From: Faecalibacterium sp. UBA1819
GTDB lineage: Bacteria; Bacillota; Clostridia; Oscillospirales; Ruminococcaceae
Assembly: GCA_002315015.1 (NCBI GenBank)
Contig: DCEX01000012.1
Coordinates: forward strand, 73,236-137,235
Direction of reading: 5' to 3'
Length of the DNA: 64,000 nucleotides
The first letter of the stretch is position 1, and each line of letters starts with the position of its first letter. The notes beneath the pieces are model-generated. The model was given only the letters and a program-made list of their open reading frames with translations. It had not been told where the DNA came from and ran no database searches. This document shows, piece after piece, positions 31,468 to 40,710 of this stretch. A program made the position numbers and the translations under genes.

Positions 31468-32343
31468 ATGAAGCTGAAACAGCTGTTTGAAACAAAAAAA
31501 TGTGCATTTTCTTTAGAGGTGTTTCCGCCGAAGAAAAACGGAGGAGACCCCTCAACTTTATATCCGGCGCTGGATGAGATGAAGCGCTTAAACCCGGATT
31601 ATATCAGCGTGACTTATGGCGCGGCGGGCGGCCCGGCGGGTATGTCTACGGTGCAGATTGCGTCACACATTAAAAATGTCTTGGGCATTGAGCCGCTGGC
31701 GCATTTGACGTGTATCAATTCCGAGCCGGAGGATGTACACAAGGTTTTACAAGCGCTCAAAGAGCAGGGTGTGCAGAACGTTTTGGCTTTGCGCGGCGAC
31801 CGCTGCCCGGATGCACACCCCGAGCGCTCATACCAACATGCCAGCGATTTGATGCAGGTGATTGCACAAACCGGAGATTTCTATATGGCCGGCGCCTGCT
31901 ACCCCGAGGGACATACAGAAAGTGCCAGTTTGAAAGAAGATATTGAAAATTTGCGCTATAAAGTAGAAGCAGGTGCAGGCCATCTGGTGACGCAGCTGTT
32001 TTTTGATAATACGCGCTATTTCCGCTTTATCAATTTATTGCGTAAAAAGGGTATTGCGCTGCCGGTACAGGCGGGTGTGATGCCCATTACCACAAAGCGC
32101 CAGATTGAGCGAACCGTCTCTTTAACTTCGGCAAGCCTTCCCACAGAATTTACCAAGATGATTGCGCGTTATGGCGATGACGAACAAGCCATGTTTGATG
32201 CCGGTATTGACTACGCTGTGCGTCAAATTCGAGATTTGATTGAGAGCGGCGTGGACGGCATTCATCTGTATGCCATGAATCAGCCGCGTGTGGCAAAGCG
32301 CGTTTATGAGGGCATTCAAGATTTGCTGACGGAGGAAAGCTGA
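31468..32343 (+). CDS. metF: Methylenetetrahydrofolate reductase
   Basis: 291 residues, TIM-barrel flavoprotein reducing 5,10-methylene-THF to 5-methyl-THF. The start MKLKQLFETKKCAFSLEVFPPKK at 31468 is supported by AGGGAG; an ATG at 31429 is in frame but without a ribosome site. The FSLEVFPPK catalytic Glu region, YISVTYGAAGG, LRGD (folate and FAD contact), GACYPEGH and LVTQLFFDN are all present. It overlaps the next gene by one base and supplies methyl groups to the MetH encoded two genes down. Confidence 0.94.
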   Translation: MKLKQLFETKKCAFSLEVFPPKKNGGDPSTLYPALDEMKRLNPDYISVTYGAAGGPAGMSTVQIASHIKNVLGIEPLAHLTCINSEPEDVHKVLQALKEQGVQNVLALRGDRCPDAHPERSYQHASDLMQVIAQTGDFYMAGACYPEGHTESASLKEDIENLRYKVEAGAGHLVTQLFFDNTRYFRFINLLRKKGIALPVQAGVMPITTKRQIERTVSLTSASLPTEFTKMIARYGDDEQAMFDAGIDYAVRQIRDLIESGVDGIHLYAMNQPRVAKRVYEGIQDLLTEES

Positions 32344-33005
32344 TGGAACTTTCATTGCCGGAGCATTTTTCCGTGGAGGAAGCCGCCTCGATTCTGGGCG
32401 CTTCAAAAGGTTTAGACGAGCGCACGCGAGCACTCATTGAAAAAGCATTTGCCGCCGTAAAGAGCGCGGCAGCGCCGAAGATGTGCTATGTATATTTGGA
32501 CGAAGCACAGCTTGCCCCTTTGGTTCAAGGAAAGGATTTGGCGCGTCATTTAAAAGATTGTGACGGTGCAGTGCTGTTTGCCGTCACCTTGGGTGGTGCG
32601 GTCGATGCACTGCTGCGGCGCACACAGCTGACAGATATGGCTTATGCTGTGATTATGGATGCCGCAGCGTCCGTGGTGGCCGAAAGCGCTGCCGAGCAAG
32701 CACAGCAATTTTTAATTGCACAAACACAGGAAAAAGGGCGTTACTTGACGGGGCGTTTTTCGCCGGGCTACGGCGACAGTCCGCTTTCCCTGCAAACGCT
32801 TTTTTTAAAGCATTTGGACGCGCAAAGAAAAATTGGGCTTTGCGCAACCGACACTTGTTTATTAACGCCGCGCAAAAGCATTACGGCTATTTGCGGTGAA
32901 GCATCTGTGCCAGTAAAGGGGGCCTTGGCGGGCTGCGCAACCTGCGCCCTGCGTGAGACCTGTCAAAAAAGAAAAGAGGGGAATCCTTGTCATGGAGCTG
33001 TTTAA
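32343..33005 (+). CDS. Stand-alone methionine synthase activation domain protein
   Basis: 220 residues. The activation-domain signature RFSPGYGDSPLSLQ lies near residue 138 and LTPRKSITAICG near 180, matching the C-terminal SAM-binding domain of large MetH proteins. A C-terminal Cys cluster (CATCALRETCQKRK and a final Cys) is an addition whose role I cannot name; metal binding is possible. In full-length MetH this domain allows reductive methylation of inactive cob(II)alamin. Here it is encoded separately between metF and a short metH, overlapping the latter by 14 bases, so the two products very likely act together. Confidence 0.88.
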   Translation: MELSLPEHFSVEEAASILGASKGLDERTRALIEKAFAAVKSAAAPKMCYVYLDEAQLAPLVQGKDLARHLKDCDGAVLFAVTLGGAVDALLRRTQLTDMAYAVIMDAAASVVAESAAEQAQQFLIAQTQEKGRYLTGRFSPGYGDSPLSLQTLFLKHLDAQRKIGLCATDTCLLTPRKSITAICGEASVPVKGALAGCATCALRETCQKRKEGNPCHGAV

Positions 33006-35355
33006 TCAAGAAAAAACTATTTTTATGGATGGCGGCATGGGAACCATGCTGCAAGCGCGAGGGCTGCAAGCAGGACAAGCACCCGATTTGTGGAATATCA
33101 CTCACCCGCAAGAAGTAGAGGCGGTTCATCGCGCATATTTAGAAGCCGGAAGTCAATGGATTTCTACCAATACCTTTGGCACTAATGCAAAAAAGCTGGC
33201 TCAGACCGGAGAAAGTGTTTCCCGGGTTGTGACGGCGGCAGTGGCGTGTGCAAAGCGTGCAGCACAGGGTTATAATGCAAAAATTCTGCTGGATGTCGGC
33301 CCTTTGGGGACGATGCTGGAGCCGATGGGTACACTTCCCTTTGAAGAAGCTTACCGCTTGTTTCAGGAAGTGGTTTGCGAAGGTGAAAAAGCGGGCGTAG
33401 ACGGCGTTTTATTTGAAACAATGACCGATTTATATGAGGTTCGTGCCGCAGTTTTGGCCGCCAAAGAAAACACCTCTTTGCCGGTTTGGGTTTCCATGAG
33501 CTTTGAAAGCAATGGCCGCACCTTCTGCGGAACGCCGGTGCAGGCATTTGCGCTGACGGCACAGGGCTTGGGAGTGGACGCTGTCGGCATCAATTGTTCG
33601 CTTGGGCCAAATGAAATTTTGCCCATGGCAAAAACACTTTCTGAATCTACGGATTTGCCGGTATTCATCAAAGCAAACGCCGGTTTGCCCGACCCTTCTA
33701 CCGGGGAATACAGCTTGCAGGCCGAGGAATATGCACAGCAGATGAAAGCTTATTTGCCGCTGTCCTTGGCGGCTGTCGGCGGCTGCTGCGGTACAACTCC
33801 CGATTATATCCGCGCGTTGACACAAGTCTTTTCGGATAAGAAGCCGAAAAAAGCGTCTGTTGTGAAAAAAAGCTTTGTGTGCAGCGGAATGAATGTGGTG
33901 GAAATTGACGGCTTAACGGTGATTGGAGAGCGCATCAATCCCACCGGTAAGCCCCGGATGAAAGAAGCGCTGCGTGCGCACAGCATGGACTTTTTGATGC
34001 GTCAGGCAGTAGAGCAAACAGAGGCGGGTGCACAGATTTTAGACGTAAATGTCGGCTTGCCGGGTATTGATGAAGCTGAAATGATGGTGAAGGCGGTCAA
34101 AGCTGTACAAAGCGTGACGGAGCTTCCCTTACAGCTGGATTCCACGAAGGCTGAAGTGCTGGAGGCGGGCTTGCGCGTTTACAACGGAAAGCCGATTGTC
34201 AACTCTGTCAATGCAGAGGATAAGGTGCTGAAAGAGATTTTGCCGCTTTGCAAAAAATACGGTGCGGCTGTTGTCGGCTTGACACTGGACGAAAGCGGCA
34301 TTCCGAATGAGGCGGAAAAACGTTTTGCTTTAGCGGAGAAAATTGTGCGCACCGCAGAGGAATACGGCATTCCGCGAGAAGATGTCTATATTGACTGCTT
34401 AACGCTGACAGCCAGCGCCCAGCAGGAAGCGGTTTGGCAAACACTTTTAGCAGTGCGCATGGTAAAAGAGCGCTTGGGTGTGAAAACTGTACTAGGTGTG
34501 TCGAATGTTTCCTTCGGTTTACCTTGCCGAGAGCAGCTCAACACTGCATTTTTGACGCTTGCCGCTGCGCATGGGCTGGATTTGCCGATTATGAACCCCA
34601 ATAATGATGCCATGATGGCGGCCGTGCGAGCTTGCCGCGTCTTAGACAACCACGACGGCATGGCACAGGAATATATTGCAAAATATGGCGGGCAGACTCC
34701 CGCACCGGCTGCTGTGCAGACAAACGGGGAAAGCGTTGATTTGACACAGGCCGTGCTGCAAGGTCTGAAACCTCAGGCCGCGCAAGCCGCGCGGGAAGCG
34801 TTAGCACATACCCCGCCGGAGGAATTGGTCACACAGGTCTTGATTCCCGCTTTGGACGAAGTGGGCGACCGCTTTGAAAAGGGTACAAGCTTTTTGCCCC
34901 AGCTTTTGCAGAGTGCCGGCGCGGCACAGGCCGCTTTTGATGTGGTGAAAGACGCGATTGCCGCGCGTGGAAAAAGCGGAGAATCCTTTGGGAAAATTGT
35001 CATCGCAACAGTACACGGCGATGTACACGACATTGGGAAAAATATCGTTAAGGTAATTTTGGAAAATTACGGCTTTGAGATGATTGACCTCGGCAAAGAT
35101 GTACCCGAACAGGATGTTGTCGATGCCGTCAAGCGTACGGGTGCAAAGCTGGTAGGTTTGTCGGCTTTGATGACGACAACTTTGCCCGCTATGGAGCGGA
35201 CTATTGCTATGCTGCGCGAGCAAGTACCCGGCTGTGTGGTCATGGTGGGCGGTGCGGTGTTAACGCCGGATTACGCCAAAACAATTGGTGCGGACTATTA
35301 CGCAAAGGACGCGAAAGCTTCCGTGGATATTGCCAGAAAAGTGCTGTGTTCGTAA
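32992..35355 (+). CDS. metH: Cobalamin-dependent methionine synthase lacking the activation domain
   Basis: 787 residues, against about 1,200 for the Escherichia coli type. Domains in order: homocysteine-binding barrel (1-290) with zinc Cys residues in GINCSLGP and GGCCGTTPDYI; pterin/methyl-THF barrel (about 310-560) with IGERINPTGKPRMKE; B12 cap helices; B12-binding Rossmann domain with D677-x-H679-x2-G682 (DVHDIGKNI), whose His ligates cobalt. The activation domain is absent and is encoded by the preceding gene. The ATG at 32992 has AGAGGGG upstream. It makes methionine and THF from homocysteine and methyl-THF in the cytoplasm. Confidence 0.95.
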   Translation: MELFNQEKTIFMDGGMGTMLQARGLQAGQAPDLWNITHPQEVEAVHRAYLEAGSQWISTNTFGTNAKKLAQTGESVSRVVTAAVACAKRAAQGYNAKILLDVGPLGTMLEPMGTLPFEEAYRLFQEVVCEGEKAGVDGVLFETMTDLYEVRAAVLAAKENTSLPVWVSMSFESNGRTFCGTPVQAFALTAQGLGVDAVGINCSLGPNEILPMAKTLSESTDLPVFIKANAGLPDPSTGEYSLQAEEYAQQMKAYLPLSLAAVGGCCGTTPDYIRALTQVFSDKKPKKASVVKKSFVCSGMNVVEIDGLTVIGERINPTGKPRMKEALRAHSMDFLMRQAVEQTEAGAQILDVNVGLPGIDEAEMMVKAVKAVQSVTELPLQLDSTKAEVLEAGLRVYNGKPIVNSVNAEDKVLKEILPLCKKYGAAVVGLTLDESGIPNEAEKRFALAEKIVRTAEEYGIPREDVYIDCLTLTASAQQEAVWQTLLAVRMVKERLGVKTVLGVSNVSFGLPCREQLNTAFLTLAAAHGLDLPIMNPNNDAMMAAVRACRVLDNHDGMAQEYIAKYGGQTPAPAAVQTNGESVDLTQAVLQGLKPQAAQAAREALAHTPPEELVTQVLIPALDEVGDRFEKGTSFLPQLLQSAGAAQAAFDVVKDAIAARGKSGESFGKIVIATVHGDVHDIGKNIVKVILENYGFEMIDLGKDVPEQDVVDAVKRTGAKLVGLSALMTTTLPAMERTIAMLREQVPGCVVMVGGAVLTPDYAKTIGADYYAKDAKASVDIARKVLCS

Positions 35356-35449
35356 CAATGAAGCGATAGCGAAAGGAGGGGCAGCAGCTTTGCCTGTGTC
35401 TTGACGCCTTCTGTTCTCTTGGTAAGGAGTTTGAAAGGAGAGGTTTTGT

Positions 35450-36943
35450 ATGTTAAGAAATCGAAAAATTGTTTTCATTATGACAGATTCTCAGCGCTAT
35501 GATATGTGTGGATGTTATCGTGATACTGGGTTAAAAACACCCTGTATTGACCGTTTAGCACACAGAGGAATGCGCTTTGCCAATGCCTATACCACTCAGC
35601 CGGTGTGTCAGCCGGCACGAGCTGCTATTTTTACCGGACAGTATCCGCATTCCTGCGCGGGGTGGACCAATTCGATGGGAATTTCCGACAATGTACATAC
35701 CATCGGGGAACGCCTTCGTGACGAAGGAATCCACACCGCTTATATCGGCAAATGGCACTTAGATGGCGGTGACTATTTTGGTACGGGAAAGTGTCCTAAA
35801 GGGTGGGATGAGCGTTATTGGTATGATATGCGCTGCTATCTGGAAGAACTCGGCGATGATCTGCGCCGCAGTACCCGCCGTGCAGAGTCGATGTATGAAC
35901 GGGATTATCTTGCACAGGATACCTATGCCTATCGCTGCGCAGACCGGGCGGTAGATTTTTTAGAAAAATACCACGAGGAAGGTTTCTTTTTAACCGTTTC
36001 TTTTGACGAACCGCATGACCCATATATTTGTCCGCCGCCTTATGTTCACATGTACGATGATTTTGTGTTTCCAAAGTCAGAGAATGTTGCCGATTATTTA
36101 GAAAACAAGCCGGATTATCAGCGCGTGTGGGCGGGAGGACGCGAGAAAGAGCCAAAAGATGATTTGGTGATTCAAAATCCTCTGTTTTTTGGCTGCAATT
36201 CTTTTGTGGATGAACAAATTGGCCGAGTGATTGAGGCAGTAGAGCGCTATGCGCCGGACGCTGTGATTATGTACACTTCTGACCATGGCGATATGATGCA
36301 CTCCCATGCTTTGTACGGAAAGGGGCCCGCCTGTTACGAAGAAATTACCCATATTCCGCTGATTGTGGCAGGGGGCGGCGTGCCGGAAAATACAGTAAAT
36401 GAGCATATCGTTTCGCATATTAACCTTGCCCCGACCATCATGCAGCTCATGGGGCTGAATATTCCGAAGGTGATGGAGGGAAGCAGCATCATTCCCGCGC
36501 TGGAAAACCCGAATGAAGCGCCCAACGATTATGTGTTTATCGAGTTTGGCCGCTACGAGGTTGACCACGATGGTTTTGGCGGTTTTCAGCCAATGCGGTG
36601 TGTGTTCGATGGACGCTATAAACTGTGTATTCACTTGCTTTCTGGGGATGAGCTGTATGATTTGCAGCAAGACCCCGGCGAGATGACCAATTTAATTCAC
36701 AGCGAAAGTCACAGAGCCATACGCGACCGGCTTCACGATGTCCTTTTGGAAGAAATGAACCGCACGCGGGACCCGTTCCGAGGGTATTACTGGCACAGAC
36801 GGCCATGGAGAACCGACGCGCCGGAGCCGACATGGGCTTACACCGGCATGACACGTCAGCGGGAAGAGGACGAACGCTATGAGCCAAGACAGCTGGACTA
36901 TGCCGATGGGATGCCTATGAAAGCAGCTGTCCGCAAAAAATGA
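35450..36943 (+). CDS. Sulfatase (Cys-type, formylglycine-dependent)
   Basis: 497 residues of the alkaline phosphatase superfamily. Residues 53-57 are CQPAR, the site where Cys is converted to formylglycine. D13 and the YTSDHGDMMHSH segment provide calcium ligands. GKWHLDGGDY is a conserved active-site region. There is no signal peptide (MLRNRKIVFIMTDSQ), so the enzyme should be cytoplasmic. Substrate is unknown; arylsulfatase, choline-sulfatase or glycan sulfatase activity are all possible, and phosphonate hydrolases have a similar fold. No anaerobic sulfatase-maturing enzyme gene is adjacent. AGGAGAGG precedes the ATG; a terminator follows. Confidence 0.88.
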   Translation: MLRNRKIVFIMTDSQRYDMCGCYRDTGLKTPCIDRLAHRGMRFANAYTTQPVCQPARAAIFTGQYPHSCAGWTNSMGISDNVHTIGERLRDEGIHTAYIGKWHLDGGDYFGTGKCPKGWDERYWYDMRCYLEELGDDLRRSTRRAESMYERDYLAQDTYAYRCADRAVDFLEKYHEEGFFLTVSFDEPHDPYICPPPYVHMYDDFVFPKSENVADYLENKPDYQRVWAGGREKEPKDDLVIQNPLFFGCNSFVDEQIGRVIEAVERYAPDAVIMYTSDHGDMMHSHALYGKGPACYEEITHIPLIVAGGGVPENTVNEHIVSHINLAPTIMQLMGLNIPKVMEGSSIIPALENPNEAPNDYVFIEFGRYEVDHDGFGGFQPMRCVFDGRYKLCIHLLSGDELYDLQQDPGEMTNLIHSESHRAIRDRLHDVLLEEMNRTRDPFRGYYWHRRPWRTDAPEPTWAYTGMTRQREEDERYEPRQLDYADGMPMKAAVRKK

Positions 36944-36990
36944 GCGTTTGGGCAGGATGCTTTGGGAAACCGTTTTGAATAACGAATTTA

Positions 36991-37032
36991 AAATGCGCTG
37001 CTGTTTTCGTGATGGCAGTGCATTTTTATTTG
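36991..37032 (+). terminator. Intrinsic terminator after the sulfatase gene
   Basis: AAATGCGCTGCT (36991-37002) pairs with GGCAGTGCATTT (37014-37025) with two G-U pairs, followed by TTATTTG. Confidence 0.78.
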
Positions 37033-37058
37033 TATTTAGCAAAAAAATATGGTATTAT
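37030..37058 (+). promoter_or_regulatory. Promoter of the ABC exporter pair
   Basis: TTGTAT (37030-37035) and TATTAT (37053-37058) with a 17-base spacer, 87 bases before the first ABC gene. The -35 partly overlaps the terminator tail of the sulfatase gene. Confidence 0.65.
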
Positions 37059-37144
37059 AAAATTTAAAGCTTTATTTTTCTAATGTGTCAAAGCCTGTGC
37101 TTTTGACGAATGAGAAGGGATGCATTTTTGAAAAAGGGGAGAGA

Positions 37145-38884
37145 ATGGTGAAACGTCTTTTCGGGTATCTCAAGGGGTACGAAAAGCAGCTGTGGCTGGG
37201 GCCGCTGTTCAAACTGGCGGAAGCTGTTTTAGAGCTGCTCGTGCCTTGGATTGTAGCAGACTTAATTGACCGGGGAATTGCACGGCAGGACTTTGCCTAT
37301 GTGCTGTCTCGCGGCGGGCTGCTGCTGGGGCTGGCTGCAATCGGCTTTGCGTGTGCGATGGTGTGCCAGTATTTTGCGGCGGTGTGCGCTTATGGCTTTG
37401 GGAGTCGTGTGCGAAATGCCGTGTTTGAACGTGTGATTCATCTTTCGCGCACACAGCATCGCAAGTTGGGTGCTGATATGTTGATTACAAGAATTACCTC
37501 AGATGTGAATCAGGTTCAAACAGGTGTGAACATGTTTATTCGGCTGGCAGTGCGTGCGCCCTTTTTGGCCATTGGCTCTATTGTCATGGCATTTACCATT
37601 GATGCTAAAATTGCCTTGATTTTTTTAGTGACAACACCGCTGATTTTGCTCACAATCTGGTTTGTGATGAAGTGGAATATTCCGCGTTATCAGTCCATTC
37701 AAAAAGGGCAGGAAAGCATTGCCCGGCTTTCCGGTGAAATGCTGGAAGGTATTCGCGTTGTGCGGGCTTTTTCCCGTCAGAAAGAGGAGAGCGAAAGCTT
37801 TCAAAAAGCGGGTGACGCCGTAACGAGCGACACCATCAAAGCAGGGTGGCTGGCGGCTGTTTTAAACCCTGTAACAATGATTTTAGTCAATTTAGCCATT
37901 GCGTTGATCCTTTGGTGGGGGGCACAGGCTGTTGACGCTGCCGTATTGGCACAAGGCGATGTCATTGCTCTTGTCAATTATATGAACCAGACTTTGCTGG
38001 CTTTAATTGTATTGGCCAATATTATTATGATTCTTACAAGGTCGATTGCCAGCGCCCAGCGCGTGGCGGATTTGCTGGCTATGGAGCCGAATATTGCCTA
38101 TCCAACACAAGAGTCTGCTGCCATACAGGCGGATGATTCTGAGGCGATTTGCTTTTCGGATGTCTCTTTTCGCTATGAGAGCGGCGAAAATGTTTTGGAG
38201 CATTTGTCTTTTGCGGTGAAAAAAGGACAAACGCTGGGCGTGATTGGCGGTACAGGAAGCGGAAAAACAACCCTGGTTCAACTGATGCTGCGTGCGTACG
38301 AGGCAACTGAGGGTACGGTTTTGATTGACGGCACTCCTGTACAAAACTATTCAAAATCACAGCTGGGGCAAAAATTTGGCGTTGCTTTGCAGGGGCCGCG
38401 GTTATTTCAAGGAACAGTTCGCAGCAATTTGCAAATGTCTGCACCAAATGCAGATGACGATACGCTGAAAAAAGCGTTGAAGATGGCACAGTGCTTTGAA
38501 TTTTTGCAGAAAGACACCGCCTTAGAGCAGCCTGTGGAACAGGAAGGAAGAAACTTTTCCGGGGGGCAGCGTCAGCGGTTGACAGTAGCGCGGGCATTGG
38601 CGCGGATGCCGGAAATTTTAGTGCTCGACGATGCTTCTTCTGCGCTCGATTACCGTACCGAGGCTGCTTTGCGTCAAGCACTTGCGGCTCAATATGCCGG
38701 TACAAAAGTGCTGATCAGCCAGCGCGTTGCGTCCATTCGCCATGCGGACGTCATTTTAGTGCTGGAGGAAGGGCGGCAGGCAGGGTTTGGAACGCATGAA
38801 ACCTTGTTTGAAACATGCGATGTTTACCGCCAGATTTGTCAATCTCAGGGAGAGGAAAAGGGGGAAGCATCATGTGGGTTGTAA
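37145..38884 (+). CDS. ABC exporter subunit 1 (type IV fold, membrane + ATPase)
   Basis: 579 residues: six membrane helices (about 15-310), then an ATPase domain. Walker A is GGTGSGKT at 368-375; the signature FSGGQRQR is canonical. The Walker B region ILVLDDASS has Asp (D496) where the catalytic Glu normally sits. This is the mark of the degenerate half of heterodimeric exporters. It overlaps the partner gene by 13 bases. Such pairs export drugs, lipids or peptides; the substrate cannot be told. The start could be ATG 37145 or the adjacent GTG 37148, which is better spaced from GGGGAG. Confidence 0.92.
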   Translation: MVKRLFGYLKGYEKQLWLGPLFKLAEAVLELLVPWIVADLIDRGIARQDFAYVLSRGGLLLGLAAIGFACAMVCQYFAAVCAYGFGSRVRNAVFERVIHLSRTQHRKLGADMLITRITSDVNQVQTGVNMFIRLAVRAPFLAIGSIVMAFTIDAKIALIFLVTTPLILLTIWFVMKWNIPRYQSIQKGQESIARLSGEMLEGIRVVRAFSRQKEESESFQKAGDAVTSDTIKAGWLAAVLNPVTMILVNLAIALILWWGAQAVDAAVLAQGDVIALVNYMNQTLLALIVLANIIMILTRSIASAQRVADLLAMEPNIAYPTQESAAIQADDSEAICFSDVSFRYESGENVLEHLSFAVKKGQTLGVIGGTGSGKTTLVQLMLRAYEATEGTVLIDGTPVQNYSKSQLGQKFGVALQGPRLFQGTVRSNLQMSAPNADDDTLKKALKMAQCFEFLQKDTALEQPVEQEGRNFSGGQRQRLTVARALARMPEILVLDDASSALDYRTEAALRQALAAQYAGTKVLISQRVASIRHADVILVLEEGRQAGFGTHETLFETCDVYRQICQSQGEEKGEASCGL

Positions 38885-40617
38885 AACGTTTAGGGGCGTG
38901 CCTAAAACCCTACCGCGGAAAAATGACGCTTGCCGTTTTATCTGCTCTTTTGATGGTGCTGTTCACATTGGCTGGGCCGGTCTTGATTGGCCGGGCGGTG
39001 GACGCGATGCTGTCACCCGGACAAGTTGATTTTCCGGCAGCTCTTTATTGGATTATGCTGCTGCTTGTCAGCGTAGGGGCGGCGGCACTTTGCCAATGGG
39101 TGATGAATGCTTTGACACGCAGCATTTCCGCCTATATCGCCAACGATTTGCGCGAGCATGCATTTGATGCACTCAACCGTCTTCCTTTGAGATACTTGGA
39201 CGGGCATCCTCACGGCGATATTATGAGCCGCCTAGTTAACGACACCGAGCAGGTGTCGGAAGGCCTGTTTCAAGCTTTGACACAGTTTTTGCCGGGTGTG
39301 GGTACCATTTTGGGTACGCTGGCGGTAATGCTTGGGCTGAATCCTGTCATTGCGCTGGTGGTCGTTATTATTACTCCTGTTTCTATGTGGTTTGCAGCCT
39401 TTATGGCAAAACGCACTTCTCATTTGTTTCGCCAGCAAAGCGAGGCACAAGGTGCGCTGTCGGGTTATGTCAATGAAATGGTAGAAGGGCAGGAATTGGT
39501 GTCGCTGTTTGACTATGAGCAGACCTGCATGGAGCGTTTTGCAAAAATTAACCAAACGCTTTCCGATATCACGCAAAAAAGCGTTTTTTATTCTTCGATT
39601 GCCAATCCCGGAACGCGGTTTGTGAATGCAATTGTATATGCCGCTGTGGCGGTGTGCGGCGCGTGGGTCGTGCTTCAAAATTGGATGACGGTTGGACAGC
39701 TGAGCAGCTTTTTAACGTATGCCAACCAGTATACAAAGCCCTTTAATGAAGTGACCGGCGTTTTAACGCAAATTCAATCTGCCATTGCTGGGGCGCAGCG
39801 CCTGTTTCTTTTGATTGATGAGCCGAAAGAGCCGGACGATATGCCGAATGCCGTCTGCTTGAAAACGTGCAAAGGCGAGGTAGAGCTGGAAAATGTATCT
39901 TTTTCCTATCAAAAGGAACACCCGCTGATTGAAAACTTTTCTTTGCATATTGCGCCGGGAACACGTGTTGCTGTGGTTGGGCCGACGGGATGCGGCAAAA
40001 CAACGCTGATCAATTTGCTGATGCGCTTTTATGAAATTGATAGCGGAAGCATTTATATTGACGGCGTCGATATGCAGCATATGACGCGGGACGGTTTGCG
40101 TGGATTGTACGGTATGGTTTTGCAGGAAACATGGCTGAAAAATGCAACCGTGCGGGAAAATATCGCCTACGGAAAGCCTGGTGCAACACAAGAAGAAATT
40201 ATTGCGGCAGCCAAAGCGGCGTATGCACATGGATTTATCAAGCGTTTGCCGCAAGGCTATGATACCATCGTAGAACCGGGAGCCAAAAACCTTTCCGCTG
40301 GGGAAAGACAGCTGCTTTGCATTGCAAGAATGATGCTGCGGCGTCCTTCGATGCTCATTTTGGATGAAGCCACCTCCAATATTGATACCCGTACAGAGCT
40401 GTTGGTACAGCGTGCGCTGGAAGATTTAATGCAGGGGCATACTTGCTTTATTGTAGCGCACCGCCTGTCTACGATTCAAAATGCTGACATGATTTTAGTT
40501 ATGGAGAAGGGCCGTATTTTAGAGAAGGGAACACACGAGGAGCTGCTTGCCGCCAAAGGCGCGTATGCAAAGCTTTATGAAAGCCGTTTTTCTCCGCCTG
40601 AGCCCCAGGCGATATAA
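38872..40617 (+). CDS. ABC exporter subunit 2 (type IV fold, membrane + ATPase)
   Basis: 581 residues with the same layout as its partner. Walker A is GPTGCGKT and Walker B keeps the catalytic Glu (ILDEATSNID, E499). The signature is LSAGERQ at 474-480 rather than LSGGQ. In a heterodimer, this altered signature faces the Asp-containing site of subunit 1, so one ATP site is degenerate and the other (Walker motifs here, FSGGQ from subunit 1) is active. The ATG at 38872 follows GGGGAAGCATC. A strong terminator follows the gene. Confidence 0.92.
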   Translation: MWVVKRLGACLKPYRGKMTLAVLSALLMVLFTLAGPVLIGRAVDAMLSPGQVDFPAALYWIMLLLVSVGAAALCQWVMNALTRSISAYIANDLREHAFDALNRLPLRYLDGHPHGDIMSRLVNDTEQVSEGLFQALTQFLPGVGTILGTLAVMLGLNPVIALVVVIITPVSMWFAAFMAKRTSHLFRQQSEAQGALSGYVNEMVEGQELVSLFDYEQTCMERFAKINQTLSDITQKSVFYSSIANPGTRFVNAIVYAAVAVCGAWVVLQNWMTVGQLSSFLTYANQYTKPFNEVTGVLTQIQSAIAGAQRLFLLIDEPKEPDDMPNAVCLKTCKGEVELENVSFSYQKEHPLIENFSLHIAPGTRVAVVGPTGCGKTTLINLLMRFYEIDSGSIYIDGVDMQHMTRDGLRGLYGMVLQETWLKNATVRENIAYGKPGATQEEIIAAAKAAYAHGFIKRLPQGYDTIVEPGAKNLSAGERQLLCIARMMLRRPSMLILDEATSNIDTRTELLVQRALEDLMQGHTCFIVAHRLSTIQNADMILVMEKGRILEKGTHEELLAAKGAYAKLYESRFSPPEPQAI

Positions 40618-40650
40618 GCGTTCATGCGCTTTCAGAAATCAAAATAACAA

Positions 40651-40710
40651 AACAGCCCATTGGCATAGGAACTTGATGCTCCTGATACCAATGGGCTGTT
40701 TTTATTTTTT
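40651..40710. terminator. Intrinsic terminator between convergent genes
   Basis: AACAGCCCATTGG (40651-40663) pairs with CCAATGGGCTGTT (40688-40700), a perfect 13-base stem with a 24-base loop, followed by TTTATTTTTT on the plus strand and A-rich DNA on the other side. It serves the ABC operon and possibly the HD gene. Confidence 0.9.

Noticed and set aside
35356..35449. Promoter before the sulfatase gene (TTGACG with TAAGGA)
   Set aside because: The -10 is poor and overlaps the ribosome-site region, so it is not listed as a feature.
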